In this document: positions 1 through 6,583 of the stretch, in pieces
Layout: the number at the start of each line of letters is the position of its first letter
Numbering within the stretch: the stretch's first letter is position 1
NCBI GenBank assembly: GCA_022865525.1
Contig: JALHSV010000447.1
Span: forward strand, 1-6,664
DNA: 6,664 bases
DNA from: Thermodesulfovibrionales bacterium
Lineage (GTDB): Bacteria > Nitrospirota > Thermodesulfovibrionia > Thermodesulfovibrionales > SM23-35
Direction: 5' to 3'
Notes under the pieces: model-generated
What the model saw: only the letters and a program-made list of their open reading frames with translations
What the model was told of the DNA's origin: nothing
Databases searched by the model: none
Made by a program: the position numbers and the translations under genes

Positions 1-459
1 GCCGCTGACGGTAATGATCTTGCCATGGGCTTTGTGGAATGCGACCAGCGCTTTGATATTAATGTCCGCCACACCGTCGCCGTAGGTCAGCATGTTGATA
101 TCGGAATCGAGGTATTTTTCAACGCGCTTGATGCGGCCGCCTTTCAGCGTATCCAGGCCGGTGTCGGCCAGGGTGACTTTCCAATCCTCGTAGGGGCAGT
201 TCTCGAACTGGATCTCACCGGATCGCAGGTCCACGGTGAAATCGCTGTTGTTCTGGTTGAAATTGTAGAAATATTCCTTGATCACATTGCCCTTGTAGCC
301 CAGCGCAATTATGAAATCATTGAAACCGTATTTTGAATAAATTTTCATGATGTGCCAAAGGATCGGTTTGCCGCCGATCTCGATCATCGGTTTGGGAATC
401 AAGTCGGTGATTGACCCCAGACGCGTCCCCATCCCACCGCAAAGTATGATAACTTTCAT
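1..459 (-). CDS. rfbF: Glucose-1-phosphate cytidylyltransferase, N-terminal part (cut by window edge)
   Basis: The enzyme joins CTP and alpha-D-glucose 1-phosphate to give CDP-glucose in the cytoplasm, the first step toward CDP-linked 3,6-dideoxyhexoses and related sugars. The 153 codons visible are open to the left edge, so the C-terminal part (roughly 100 residues in the usual ~257-residue family) is missing. The nucleotidyltransferase start motif is present at residues 6-14 (LCGGMGTRL, with Cys in place of the usual Ala), followed by PKPM at 22-25, EIGGKPILWHIM at 27-38, GYKG at 54-57, WKVTLADTG at 93-101 and the metal-binding YGDGVAD at 126-132. This pattern is typical of RfbF rather than of RmlA or GalU. 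The ATG is preceded by AGGAG (465-469) with 5 bases of spacing. It lies 19 bases after the stop of the polymerase-like gene, so it is probably in the same transcript. rfbG and rfbH-type genes would be expected further left but cannot be seen. Confidence 0.93.
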   Translation of the reverse strand, partial: MKVIILCGGMGTRLGSITDLIPKPMIEIGGKPILWHIMKIYSKYGFNDFIIALGYKGNVIKEYFYNFNQNNSDFTVDLRSGEIQFENCPYEDWKVTLADTGLDTLKGGRIKRVEKYLDSDINMLTYGDGVADINIKALVAFHKAHGKIITVSG

Positions 460-464
460 TTTAG

Positions 465-469
465 CTCCT
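465..469 (-). promoter_or_regulatory. Ribosome binding site of rfbF
   Basis: AGGAG on the minus strand sits 5 bases before the ATG at 457-459. It is the clearest Shine-Dalgarno sequence in the left half of the window, and it contrasts with the preceding polymerase-like gene, which has none. It supports this start for the cytidylyltransferase. Confidence 0.75.
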
Positions 470-478
470 AAGGAATAA

Positions 479-1906
479 TTATCTTGTTCTATATTTATTG
501 AAATTCATCGCAGCTTTCATTTGATTATTATAAAAATAAATATAAAAAGAAAATATAAGAATTCTCACTAAAGGAACATCATAGCCAATAAATTGGGTGC
601 TGCTATTTAAAATTAAAAGACCTACCATCCATAAAATAAATATTATAAGCGCGTTCTTATATGGATTTTGATTTCCAATTTTTTTTCCGACTTTTATCGT
701 AAAATAAAATATGTTTATGACCAAATATAATGGAAACATTACGCCAATGATGCCACCGTTGAACAAAAAATTATGAAAGCCAATGTGCTGATCACTATTT
801 TCCCAATAATTATCTGTGAAACCTGCCCCCACTAAAATTGAACTCTTCGCAAATGCTTTCATAATCTTCGGAGCCCTTTTATCAAAACGCTGCAAGGTCC
901 CACCAGCAGTTACGTCACCTTGGACTATCAATTCTATGGATTTAATTCTTTGATAGGCATGAGAAAATTGATTTTTTAGTATCGACAAGGAAAAAAGAGA
1001 TAAAACTGCAACAATCAACAAAATTGAATTCTTTAATATTAACTTTATCATTTTCCCGGGCTTAAATAGTAAAAGCAAAAAATAAGTAAAAGTAAAGGCA
1101 ATAAACCATGTACGTGTAGCTGTAATAAAAATTGAGCAATAAGAAATCAAATTTACTATTAGTAAATAATTCTTGTTGAAAAGTTCTTTTTTTAAAATCA
1201 AATAATATAAAGATCCGAAAAATGTGAACAAGAGAACATGAACCATTTCTATAGGTCTATCAAACTCACCCATGCCCAAAACACCCTGCGTACTTACTAC
1301 TCCTGGTCTAAATAATTTAATTAATTGATGGCCAAATATCAAATCATATAACTGAAGTAAAAACGCGACAAAGGCTAAAGGAAAAACAAGTTTGAAAAAA
1401 TCAACAAACTCAGATTCCTCGGCAAATAAAAAATAAACTGAATAAAAAAGGGTTAGATTAACAAGAATTTTAAACAAATTGCGAAATCCATAAAAGGAAA
1501 TACCCATAAAAAATGACAGGAATAGCAAAAAAATAAAATACAAAGCAATAAGTTTTATATTTTTTGATAAAAAACCAAGTGGTTTGTATTTAAGTTTATT
1601 TTTAAAAACTTTCATTATGCCTGTAAATATTAAGAGTTGCTCAAAAGAGATAGAAACACCAGCAGCTAGAGGGTAAATGGGTAAGCGAACCATATCTTCT
1701 CTAAGCCCTCCACTGAAGAGCCCCCCAGGAAGTTCAATTAAAATAATAATAAAAACTATCCATAACGCATTACTTTTCGACCTGAAAAACAACACACAAT
1801 ACAAAGGAAACAAGATTTTATTAAAGCTACTCGGGATAAAATAAACAAGTATAAAAGCGCTAAAAAACAAAAGAAACAGATTCAGATAAGAATTTTTATC
1901 TTTCAT
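479..1906 (-). CDS. O-antigen ligase/polymerase-family membrane protein (Wzy/WaaL-like)
   Basis: This 475-residue, very hydrophobic protein has roughly ten to twelve predicted membrane segments. The strongest are near residues 7-24, 45-59, 117-136, 172-190, 222-238, 247-262, 266-281, 288-309, 386-405, 418-433 and 446-459. Signature features of the O-antigen ligase/polymerase superfamily (Wzy_C type) are visible: TATRTWFIAF at 262-271, where Arg265 would be the conserved Arg; then a large hydrophilic loop at about 310-375; then VGAGF at 359-363 and GFHNFLFNGGIIG at 376-388. The probable role is polymerising lipid-linked repeat units, or ligating the finished glycan, on the periplasmic side. 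In a biosynthetic cluster the polymerase role is likelier. The start is fixed by an in-frame TAA immediately before the ATG, and no Shine-Dalgarno is evident. Base composition is far more AT-rich than the flanking genes: 60-base lines sampled had about 22-48% G+C, mostly under 30%, against about 63% in a sampled line of rfbF. This suggests separate acquisition, which is usual for wzy genes. Which of polymerase or ligase it is cannot be settled from sequence. Confidence 0.8.
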   Translation of the reverse strand: MKDKNSYLNLFLLFFSAFILVYFIPSSFNKILFPLYCVLFFRSKSNALWIVFIIILIELPGGLFSGGLREDMVRLPIYPLAAGVSISFEQLLIFTGIMKVFKNKLKYKPLGFLSKNIKLIALYFIFLLFLSFFMGISFYGFRNLFKILVNLTLFYSVYFLFAEESEFVDFFKLVFPLAFVAFLLQLYDLIFGHQLIKLFRPGVVSTQGVLGMGEFDRPIEMVHVLLFTFFGSLYYLILKKELFNKNYLLIVNLISYCSIFITATRTWFIAFTFTYFLLLLFKPGKMIKLILKNSILLIVAVLSLFSLSILKNQFSHAYQRIKSIELIVQGDVTAGGTLQRFDKRAPKIMKAFAKSSILVGAGFTDNYWENSDQHIGFHNFLFNGGIIGVMFPLYLVINIFYFTIKVGKKIGNQNPYKNALIIFILWMVGLLILNSSTQFIGYDVPLVRILIFSFYIYFYNNQMKAAMNFNKYRTR

Positions 1907-2050
1907 TTAAAAAGAGTTCGAGGTTCATTGGTTAAAGTTGCAGAAGGAAGCACTGGTTTTTCCTGTTAAAATGATTTGGTGATTAATTAATAAATTCAGT
2001 AAGCAGAACATTTACTGCCAAAACATGGGCAAAGAATTGATCAAATTTGC
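1907..2050. other. 144-base intergenic gap, the largest between complete genes
   Basis: This gap separates the GT-C-like gene from the polymerase-like gene. It is AT-rich like the gene to its left. It holds a weak inverted repeat (cagtaa 1997-2002 and ttactg 2012-2017, 9-base loop) without a following T-run, so it is not a convincing terminator. On the minus strand a TTGGCA resembles a -35 box, but no good -10 box follows at 16-18 bases. No convincing promoter was found. It is most likely a junction where the polymerase-like gene was inserted. Confidence 0.4.
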
Positions 2051-3472
2051 TCATAAAATATAAAATTGATTTACAGCTTTAAGATAGCGTCCTTTATTTA
2101 CTACCAATGCATTATAAGCCTGATAACCCCAATGTGAAAAAATGATTAATAAGATAAGCACCAGCAGGATATTTTTTATGCGCGCGATTGATTTCATTGA
2201 AGACCGATCAGCAAGCCTGCAGAAATAAAATGCGGAAACAGGCAATATGCCGGCCAGTATAACAACATGGCGATAACGTTCCTGATAATGTCCATAAAGA
2301 CAGGTGCTGGCGATCAAGTAGAACAATACCAGCATCAGAAAAAGAAACTTGCCATTATTCAGATCAGAGATTCTAAAAAACAAAACGATTAAAACAATGA
2401 AGCCGAGCAAAATAATCACATAGGGCGCTTGGATAATAAAAGCACTAAGATACCATTTCATATGCAGTTTCCCGGTTGACAGTAATTCAAGGCTGTCGCG
2501 TACGGGTACGATGCCGAAAGTGAAGGCGACCTTCCGCGCCTGGAGCCAAAGCCATTTGTGGGGCGATTTTAAAATGAATTCCCTGATCTCCCTGCTTTGA
2601 AATTCGTTGCGGACTTGAATAGTAGGCGAATCGTAATTATGCTCGCGCATGAACTCATTGAGCCTTTTTTGATAGCGAGCTTCATTTTCTTCGTAAATGA
2701 ATCTCCCCTCTCCTCCATCGCCGCCATACAGCGTGTGGCCATAAAATTTGAAATCATTGACAGACACTATATTTTTATTTTTATAGTTGCCTTGGGGCAG
2801 CATGGAAAACAGGATCATGGTGATCATTCCCGCTGCCGCCAACTTGGCGAATAACCTGTACTCTTTCCTCAAAACAAAATAAAGCGACATGCCGATCAGC
2901 AGCCACGCGAAATAGCCCAGCGTCCCGCGAAAGAAAACCGATATATATATTATCAGCGGGACAAGCAGCACGGCCGCCGATCTCATTGGTTTGTTGCCGT
3001 CGATCATCCACAAGACGAGATAAACAACAAGCAGCACGAAAAAGATCTCGAATATTTGATAGTAAAACACCGGCGTCAGCAAGTGGTAATCCATGAATAT
3101 GGTCGCCAGCAGGACCGCGAAAAGCGCGGACGTTTTTTCATTGGTGAGTCGCAGGCATATCAAATAGAGAATATAAATTGACAAAGTGCTTACAAGCGCC
3201 TGGAACCAAAAGAAGGCACCGAGTGTCCCTGTCAGCGACTTGAAAAAATACCCGATGTAGGCCAGGATGGACCGATAACCAGCTTGGAACAGCATCGGGT
3301 GCATCCCTTTTTCGATTGCCTGAAGATAACCATAATTCGACCCGGCTTCGGATACATAAAAGGAATTCGTATTGTAAAATATGAGCAGCTTGAAAATCAG
3401 GTTGAATCCCAATAAAAGGAACAGGATCACTTTGTACCTCTGTTCTTTATTGCCGAGATAATTATTTCCCAC
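2051..3472 (-). CDS. GT-C-like multi-pass membrane glycosyltransferase (PMT/ArnT-like)
   Basis: This 473-residue protein has about eleven or twelve membrane segments (near 14-33, 84-106, 112-128, 133-155, 164-181, 184-201, 206-224, 341-366, 374-393, 400-418 and 431-448) and one large soluble loop at about 225-340. The layout fits GT-C enzymes, which use polyprenyl-phosphate sugars on the outer face of the inner membrane. The first loop reads SEAGSNYGYLQAIEKGMHP (41-59), resembling the family pattern of an acidic motif, then Tyr, Ala, Gly and Pro; Glu42 would be the catalytic acid, although the usual Asp-Glu pair is Ser-Glu here. KSPHKWLWLQARKVAFTFG (302-320) and ERYRHVVILAGILPVSAF (398-415) also match the usual pre-TM and C-terminal GT-C patterns. 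The reading frame stays open further upstream to an ATG at 3602-3604, but those 44 extra residues only shadow the aminotransferase gene. The GTG at 3470-3472 has GGAG six bases before it and is preferred. The substrate is unknown, and a non-catalytic membrane protein is possible. Confidence 0.65.
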   Translation of the reverse strand: MGNNYLGNKEQRYKVILFLLLGFNLIFKLLIFYNTNSFYVSEAGSNYGYLQAIEKGMHPMLFQAGYRSILAYIGYFFKSLTGTLGAFFWFQALVSTLSIYILYLICLRLTNEKTSALFAVLLATIFMDYHLLTPVFYYQIFEIFFVLLVVYLVLWMIDGNKPMRSAAVLLVPLIIYISVFFRGTLGYFAWLLIGMSLYFVLRKEYRLFAKLAAAGMITMILFSMLPQGNYKNKNIVSVNDFKFYGHTLYGGDGGEGRFIYEENEARYQKRLNEFMREHNYDSPTIQVRNEFQSREIREFILKSPHKWLWLQARKVAFTFGIVPVRDSLELLSTGKLHMKWYLSAFIIQAPYVIILLGFIVLIVLFFRISDLNNGKFLFLMLVLFYLIASTCLYGHYQERYRHVVILAGILPVSAFYFCRLADRSSMKSIARIKNILLVLILLIIFSHWGYQAYNALVVNKGRYLKAVNQFYIL

Positions 3473-4610
3473 GGAAAGCTCCGTCAACAATTTGGCAGAT
3501 GAGCCGGATGGCGTTCTCCGGCAGCTCGAAATAGAACGGCAAGCGCACCAGGCAGTCCGTGTACCGGTCGGATTCGGGAAGCTCCCTGCCATCGTGTTTG
3601 CCATTATAATAGGGACTTTTGTGCAGGCTCAAGTAATGAAAAACAGCGAGGATATTTTTATCTTTTAATTCCCCGATCAGCTTTGTGCGCTGTTCGAGGC
3701 TTTTGCAGACCAGATAAAACAAATGGAAGCTATTGCTTGCATAATCAGGGATGAAAGGCAGCTGCATATCAGCACGATCTGCTAAATTATTAAATTTATG
3801 CCAATAGCTGTTCCAAATTTCCTTTCTTTTCTTCTGAATGCTATCCAGATTTTCCAATTGCGCCCACAAAAAGGCGGCAATTATTTCCGAGGGCAAAAAA
3901 GATGAACCGATATCAACCCAATTGTAATGGTCAACTTCTCCGCGGAAAAACTCGGCGCGGTTGGTGCCCTTTTCCCAGATGATTTCCGCCCTGCGAACAT
4001 ACCGTTCGTCATTGATGACCAGCATGCCACCTTCGCCGCATTGAATATTTTTGGTTTCATGAAAAGAAAACGTGGCTAGATGACCGATGCTGCCGAGGGG
4101 TCTTTTGCTGCCATCTTTGCCGGTATAATAACTATCTATTGCCTGGGCGGCATCCTCCACAACAAAAAGATCATGCCTGGATGCAATATCCATGATTTTA
4201 TCCATATCGCAAGCCACACCCGCATAATGGACGGGAACGATGGCCTTTGTTTTGGATGTTATCAATTCTTCAATCTTGTCTTCATCGATTCCTGGATGAT
4301 CTGGGCGGCTATCGGCAAACACAATGATTGCGCCCCTCAATACAAAAGCATTTGCCGTGGATACAAAAGTATAGCTGGGCATGATCACTTCGTCGCCAGG
4401 TTCAATATTCAATAGAATGGCCGCCATTTCCAGGGCATCCGTGCAAGACGTTGTCAGCAGGCATTTTTTAAAACCATATTTTTCTTCAAAGAATTTATGG
4501 CATTTTTTTGTGAACATGCCATTACCTGAAATTTTACCGGACTGCACAGCTTGCTCAATGTATGCTGTTTCTTTTCCGGTTAAGTGCGGCTTGTTAAAAG
4601 GGATTTTCAT
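3462..4610 (-). CDS. wecE: dTDP-4-amino-4,6-dideoxygalactose transaminase (WecE/RffA type)
   Basis: This PLP-dependent sugar aminotransferase (DegT/DnrJ/EryC1 family) converts dTDP-4-dehydro-6-deoxy-D-glucose to dTDP-Fuc4N, usually with glutamate as amino donor, in the cytoplasm. It is full length (382 residues; the family is about 375-400). Features that match enterobacterial WecE are IPFNKP at 3-8, TTSCTDALEMAA at 53-64, PGDEVIMPSYTFVSTANAFVLRGA (start 71), VPVHYAGVACDMD (125-137), VVEDAAQ at 150-156 with Asp153 contacting the PLP pyridine nitrogen, and FSFHETKN at 181-188 with Lys187 as the Schiff-base lysine. EKGTNR (213-218), FFRGEVD (221-227), DIGSS (233-237) and AVFHYLSLH (322-330) also match. 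The match is closer to WecE than to generic DegT proteins. An in-frame TAA two codons upstream (4614-4616) fixes the ATG. No clear Shine-Dalgarno is present, and the gene begins 18 bases after the acyltransferase stop. A VioA-like enzyme making dTDP-Qui4N is a less likely alternative. Confidence 0.9.
   Translation of the reverse strand: MKIPFNKPHLTGKETAYIEQAVQSGKISGNGMFTKKCHKFFEEKYGFKKCLLTTSCTDALEMAAILLNIEPGDEVIMPSYTFVSTANAFVLRGAIIVFADSRPDHPGIDEDKIEELITSKTKAIVPVHYAGVACDMDKIMDIASRHDLFVVEDAAQAIDSYYTGKDGSKRPLGSIGHLATFSFHETKNIQCGEGGMLVINDERYVRRAEIIWEKGTNRAEFFRGEVDHYNWVDIGSSFLPSEIIAAFLWAQLENLDSIQKKRKEIWNSYWHKFNNLADRADMQLPFIPDYASNSFHLFYLVCKSLEQRTKLIGELKDKNILAVFHYLSLHKSPYYNGKHDGRELPESDRYTDCLVRLPFYFELPENAIRLICQIVDGAFRGK
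3479..3482 (-). promoter_or_regulatory. Ribosome binding site that decides the GTG start of the GT-C-like gene
   Basis: GGAG on the minus strand lies six bases before GTG (3470-3472), inside the last codons of the aminotransferase gene. The two genes overlap by 11 bases (3462-3472), which suggests translational coupling. This site argues against the longer frame starting at 3604, whose first 44 residues are rich in Arg, Ser, Thr and Cys and look like out-of-frame translation. Confidence 0.7.
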
Positions 4611-4628
4611 TTTTTATTGCCGGTTCGG

Positions 4629-5291
4629 TCATTTTTTCTTGATCACCCGGGCCGGATTGCCGGCAACGACAGCGTGATCATCGACATGATCAAGCACCAC
4701 CGCCCCCATGCCCACGATGGCATAGCGGCCAACACGGACGTCTTCACGGATTGAGGAGTTGAGCCCGAGCTGGGCGCCCTCTCCCACTTTTACCCGGGCA
4801 CCGACGATGGCATGGGCAGTCAGGGTGACAAAATCGCCAACAACTGCTTCATGGGCGATATAGCTATGCGGATAGGCGTGGACGAAGTTTCCGATCTCGA
4901 CACCGACCGAGGTGGTCGCCAGGGGCGAGATCAGGACGCCATGGCCCAGTTTGGTCGATGGATCCAGGCAGGCCAGGGGATGAACGGCCGAAGCGATCGC
5001 CTCCAGGGGTATGCCGAGCTTCTTGAATTTCGCGACCCGCGCGAACTTATCCTTGCTGGTGCAGTGCAGTGTATAGTGAATGAAATAGTCCTTGCGAACA
5101 AAATCCGCGATTTGATCCGTGCCGCCCAGGACCGGATATTTTCCAAGGACCTCGCCCGGTTGCTTGATATCAATGAGGAAACCTGCAATCTCCCATTCGT
5201 TCGTGACTCCGTTCACCGCTTCAAAGACCGAGGCGGCCATTTCCCCACTGCCCTTGCCGCCAACGATAAGCACTCTCTTCTTGTTGTTCAT
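4629..5291 (-). CDS. NeuD/PglD-family sugar acyltransferase (left-handed beta-helix)
   Basis: This 220-residue protein is a typical length for the family. Residues 1-100 form a PglD-type N-terminal domain with a Rossmann-like nucleotide-sugar binding motif, VLIVGGKGSGEMAA (7-20). From about 103 onward it has hexapeptide repeats of a left-handed parallel beta-helix (STKLGHGVLISPLAT, VEIGNFVHAYPHS, AVVGDFVTLTAHA, VKVGEGAQLGLNS, VRVGRYAIVGMGA), ending in the usual VVAGNPARVIKKK. His147 in YIAHEAVVGD lies where PglD has its catalytic His. Family members transfer acetyl from acetyl-CoA to an amine or hydroxyl of a nucleotide sugar (PglD, VioB) or to sialic acid (NeuD). Next to a WecE-type aminotransferase, the likely substrate is the 4-amine of dTDP-Fuc4N; this is inference. 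The acyl group need not be acetyl. The ATG overlaps the stop of the CapK-like gene by 4 bases (ATGA), with GGGGAG nine bases upstream. Sampled lines reach about 63% G+C, among the highest in the window. Confidence 0.87.
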   Translation of the reverse strand: MNNKKRVLIVGGKGSGEMAASVFEAVNGVTNEWEIAGFLIDIKQPGEVLGKYPVLGGTDQIADFVRKDYFIHYTLHCTSKDKFARVAKFKKLGIPLEAIASAVHPLACLDPSTKLGHGVLISPLATTSVGVEIGNFVHAYPHSYIAHEAVVGDFVTLTAHAIVGARVKVGEGAQLGLNSSIREDVRVGRYAIVGMGAVVLDHVDDHAVVAGNPARVIKKK

Positions 5292-6583
5292 ACTAGGGAG
5301 CTCCCCTTCACCTTTGAGATAACCATCCTCAACTTGTTGCTGTGGTCTTCCGGCAAGATATCAAAATAGTGGAAATGGAATTGAACGGCATGGTTAAACT
5401 CAGAATCGAGGGCGGCCCCAAGGCGTCGTTCCAAGAGCGCGCGGTCGGTCTGGGCAGCCGTCACCAGTTGGATATCGATCTCGGCGCGGGCCTGCTGGAC
5501 GAAGCGAAAACGATGGATCCCGGTTTCCTTTTCCATGATCTCATAGACCGGGTGAAACGGCTTTTTCCCCCCATCGGGAAGAACGAACCAGTCGTCACAG
5601 CGCCCGAAAATCTTCCTGATCATGGGCGCGCCTTCTCCCTCGTCCATTTCGATCCAGTCATCAAGTCGGTAACGGATCAGGGGGAAAGATCGAATGTGCA
5701 GATCGGTGATCAGACAGCGGCCTTTCCGGGAATTGATCCGGCCCTCCTCGTCCTCCAGTTCGATGATATTCGTGTCATGATTGAAGTGATAGCCTTTCTG
5801 CCCTTTCACTTGAAAGGCGAGGTTGTTGAATTCGACCGCGCCGTAGACCTCGAACAGGCGGCCGGCGCCGAAGACCTCTTCGATCAGCTTCCTAGAAGGC
5901 GGGTCCATCATTTCGCCGCTGCTGCATACCAACCGGGGCTGCACGATATCAATCCCGTGCTGCTTGATGAATTCGGCCATTAGAACAAGATGAGAGCGGT
6001 TGGCGTAGAGGAAATCCACTTCTTGTTGACGATAGCCATCGACCATTTGTTCAACCTTCGCTGTGTAGGGCACGCAGATGCGCCGTAAAAAACCAAAACG
6101 CTGCAAAATGGAATCGGATTCGCTCAGGCGATGAGGAGACGGCAAGCAAAAGGTCAGATCGCGATAACGATAGCCGTTGAGAAACAAGGCCCGCAGATAC
6201 TTGGCGATCATATAGGCCCGCTCCCGATGATTTCGGTAAATCTTCAAGGGAAGCCCGGTACTGCCACTGGTTCCGTCTTGATACCAGTTCGTATAACGCC
6301 GGGGATCGGCGTTGACCAATTCGCCGGTAAAATCCCGGTATTCCTCCTTGGTCAAACAGGGCAGGATCTGCATTTCCTCAATAGAGCGCATATGTTCGGG
6401 TCTGAATCCTACCCTATCGAAACGCTTACGGTAAAAATCGAAAGACTTATAGCAGTAGTTAAGCAACACCTTGACTTGTTCAAATCGGTCTCTCTGGATA
6501 TCTGACCAGGAGAAGGGAAAAGAGCGGAGCCGCTTTCTGAGTTCCCGATAAATGGAGAGATTTAAGAGTCCTTGCTCAACCAT
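5288..6583 (-). CDS. CapK/PaaK-like adenylate-forming enzyme (phenylacetate-CoA ligase homologue)
   Basis: This 431-residue protein has the length and motifs of the CapK branch of the phenylacetate-CoA ligase / coenzyme F390 synthetase family. These enzymes adenylate a carboxylic acid with ATP and may pass it to CoA. The N-terminal helix region (about 1-60) is followed by LPCLTKEEYR (74-83), the ATP-binding P-loop TSGSTGLPLKIY (105-116), VCSSGEMM (219-226), YGAVEF (247-252), the acceptor-side motif FPLIRYRLDD (300-309) and GRCDD (327-331). The C-terminal lid ends in HSNKLRMVIS (414-423), with Lys417 at the place of the catalytic lysine. No catalytic residue appears lost. CapK-type genes are common in capsule and O-antigen loci, but their substrates are mostly unknown. 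The start is fixed by an in-frame TGA two codons upstream (6587-6589); a GGAG 11 bases before the ATG is a rather distant Shine-Dalgarno. It is the first complete gene of the visible operon and overlaps the acyltransferase gene by 4 bases. Confidence 0.83.
   Translation of the reverse strand: MVEQGLLNLSIYRELRKRLRSFPFSWSDIQRDRFEQVKVLLNYCYKSFDFYRKRFDRVGFRPEHMRSIEEMQILPCLTKEEYRDFTGELVNADPRRYTNWYQDGTSGSTGLPLKIYRNHRERAYMIAKYLRALFLNGYRYRDLTFCLPSPHRLSESDSILQRFGFLRRICVPYTAKVEQMVDGYRQQEVDFLYANRSHLVLMAEFIKQHGIDIVQPRLVCSSGEMMDPPSRKLIEEVFGAGRLFEVYGAVEFNNLAFQVKGQKGYHFNHDTNIIELEDEEGRINSRKGRCLITDLHIRSFPLIRYRLDDWIEMDEGEGAPMIRKIFGRCDDWFVLPDGGKKPFHPVYEIMEKETGIHRFRFVQQARAEIDIQLVTAAQTDRALLERRLGAALDSEFNHAVQFHFHYFDILPEDHSNKLRMVISKVKGSSLV
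5301..5306 (-). promoter_or_regulatory. Ribosome binding site of the acyltransferase gene, inside a palindrome
   Basis: GGGGAG on the minus strand lies nine bases before the ATG at 5289-5291, within the end of the CapK-like gene. It overlaps the perfect palindrome gggagctccc (5296-5305). In the mRNA a small hairpin with three G-C pairs plus one G-U pair could partly cover the site until ribosomes finishing the upstream gene open it. This would fit the ATGA overlap, but the hairpin is short and its effect is a guess. Confidence 0.5.

Noticed and set aside
479..1906. The possibility that the AT-rich gene is a flippase (Wzx) rather than a polymerase or ligase.
   Set aside because: The TRTW motif, the large hydrophilic loop late in the protein and the following G-x-G...HN pattern fit the O-antigen ligase/polymerase family and not a MATE-like flippase.
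1997..2017. A 6-base inverted repeat with a 9-base loop in the 144-base gap, considered as a terminator.
   Set aside because: The stem is short, mostly A-T, and not followed by a run of T on the transcribed strand.
1983..2054. A 23-residue minus-strand frame (starts MSKFDQFF) whose ATG overlaps the stop of the GT-C-like gene as ATGA.
   Set aside because: It has no Shine-Dalgarno sequence, no recognisable similarity and is very short in AT-rich DNA. The overlap alone is not enough to call a gene.
5342..5983. A 213-codon open frame on the plus strand, and a similar one at 4812-5369.
   Set aside because: Both lie opposite well-supported minus-strand genes with intact family motifs. They have no recognisable domain and are expected by-products of GC-rich coding DNA.
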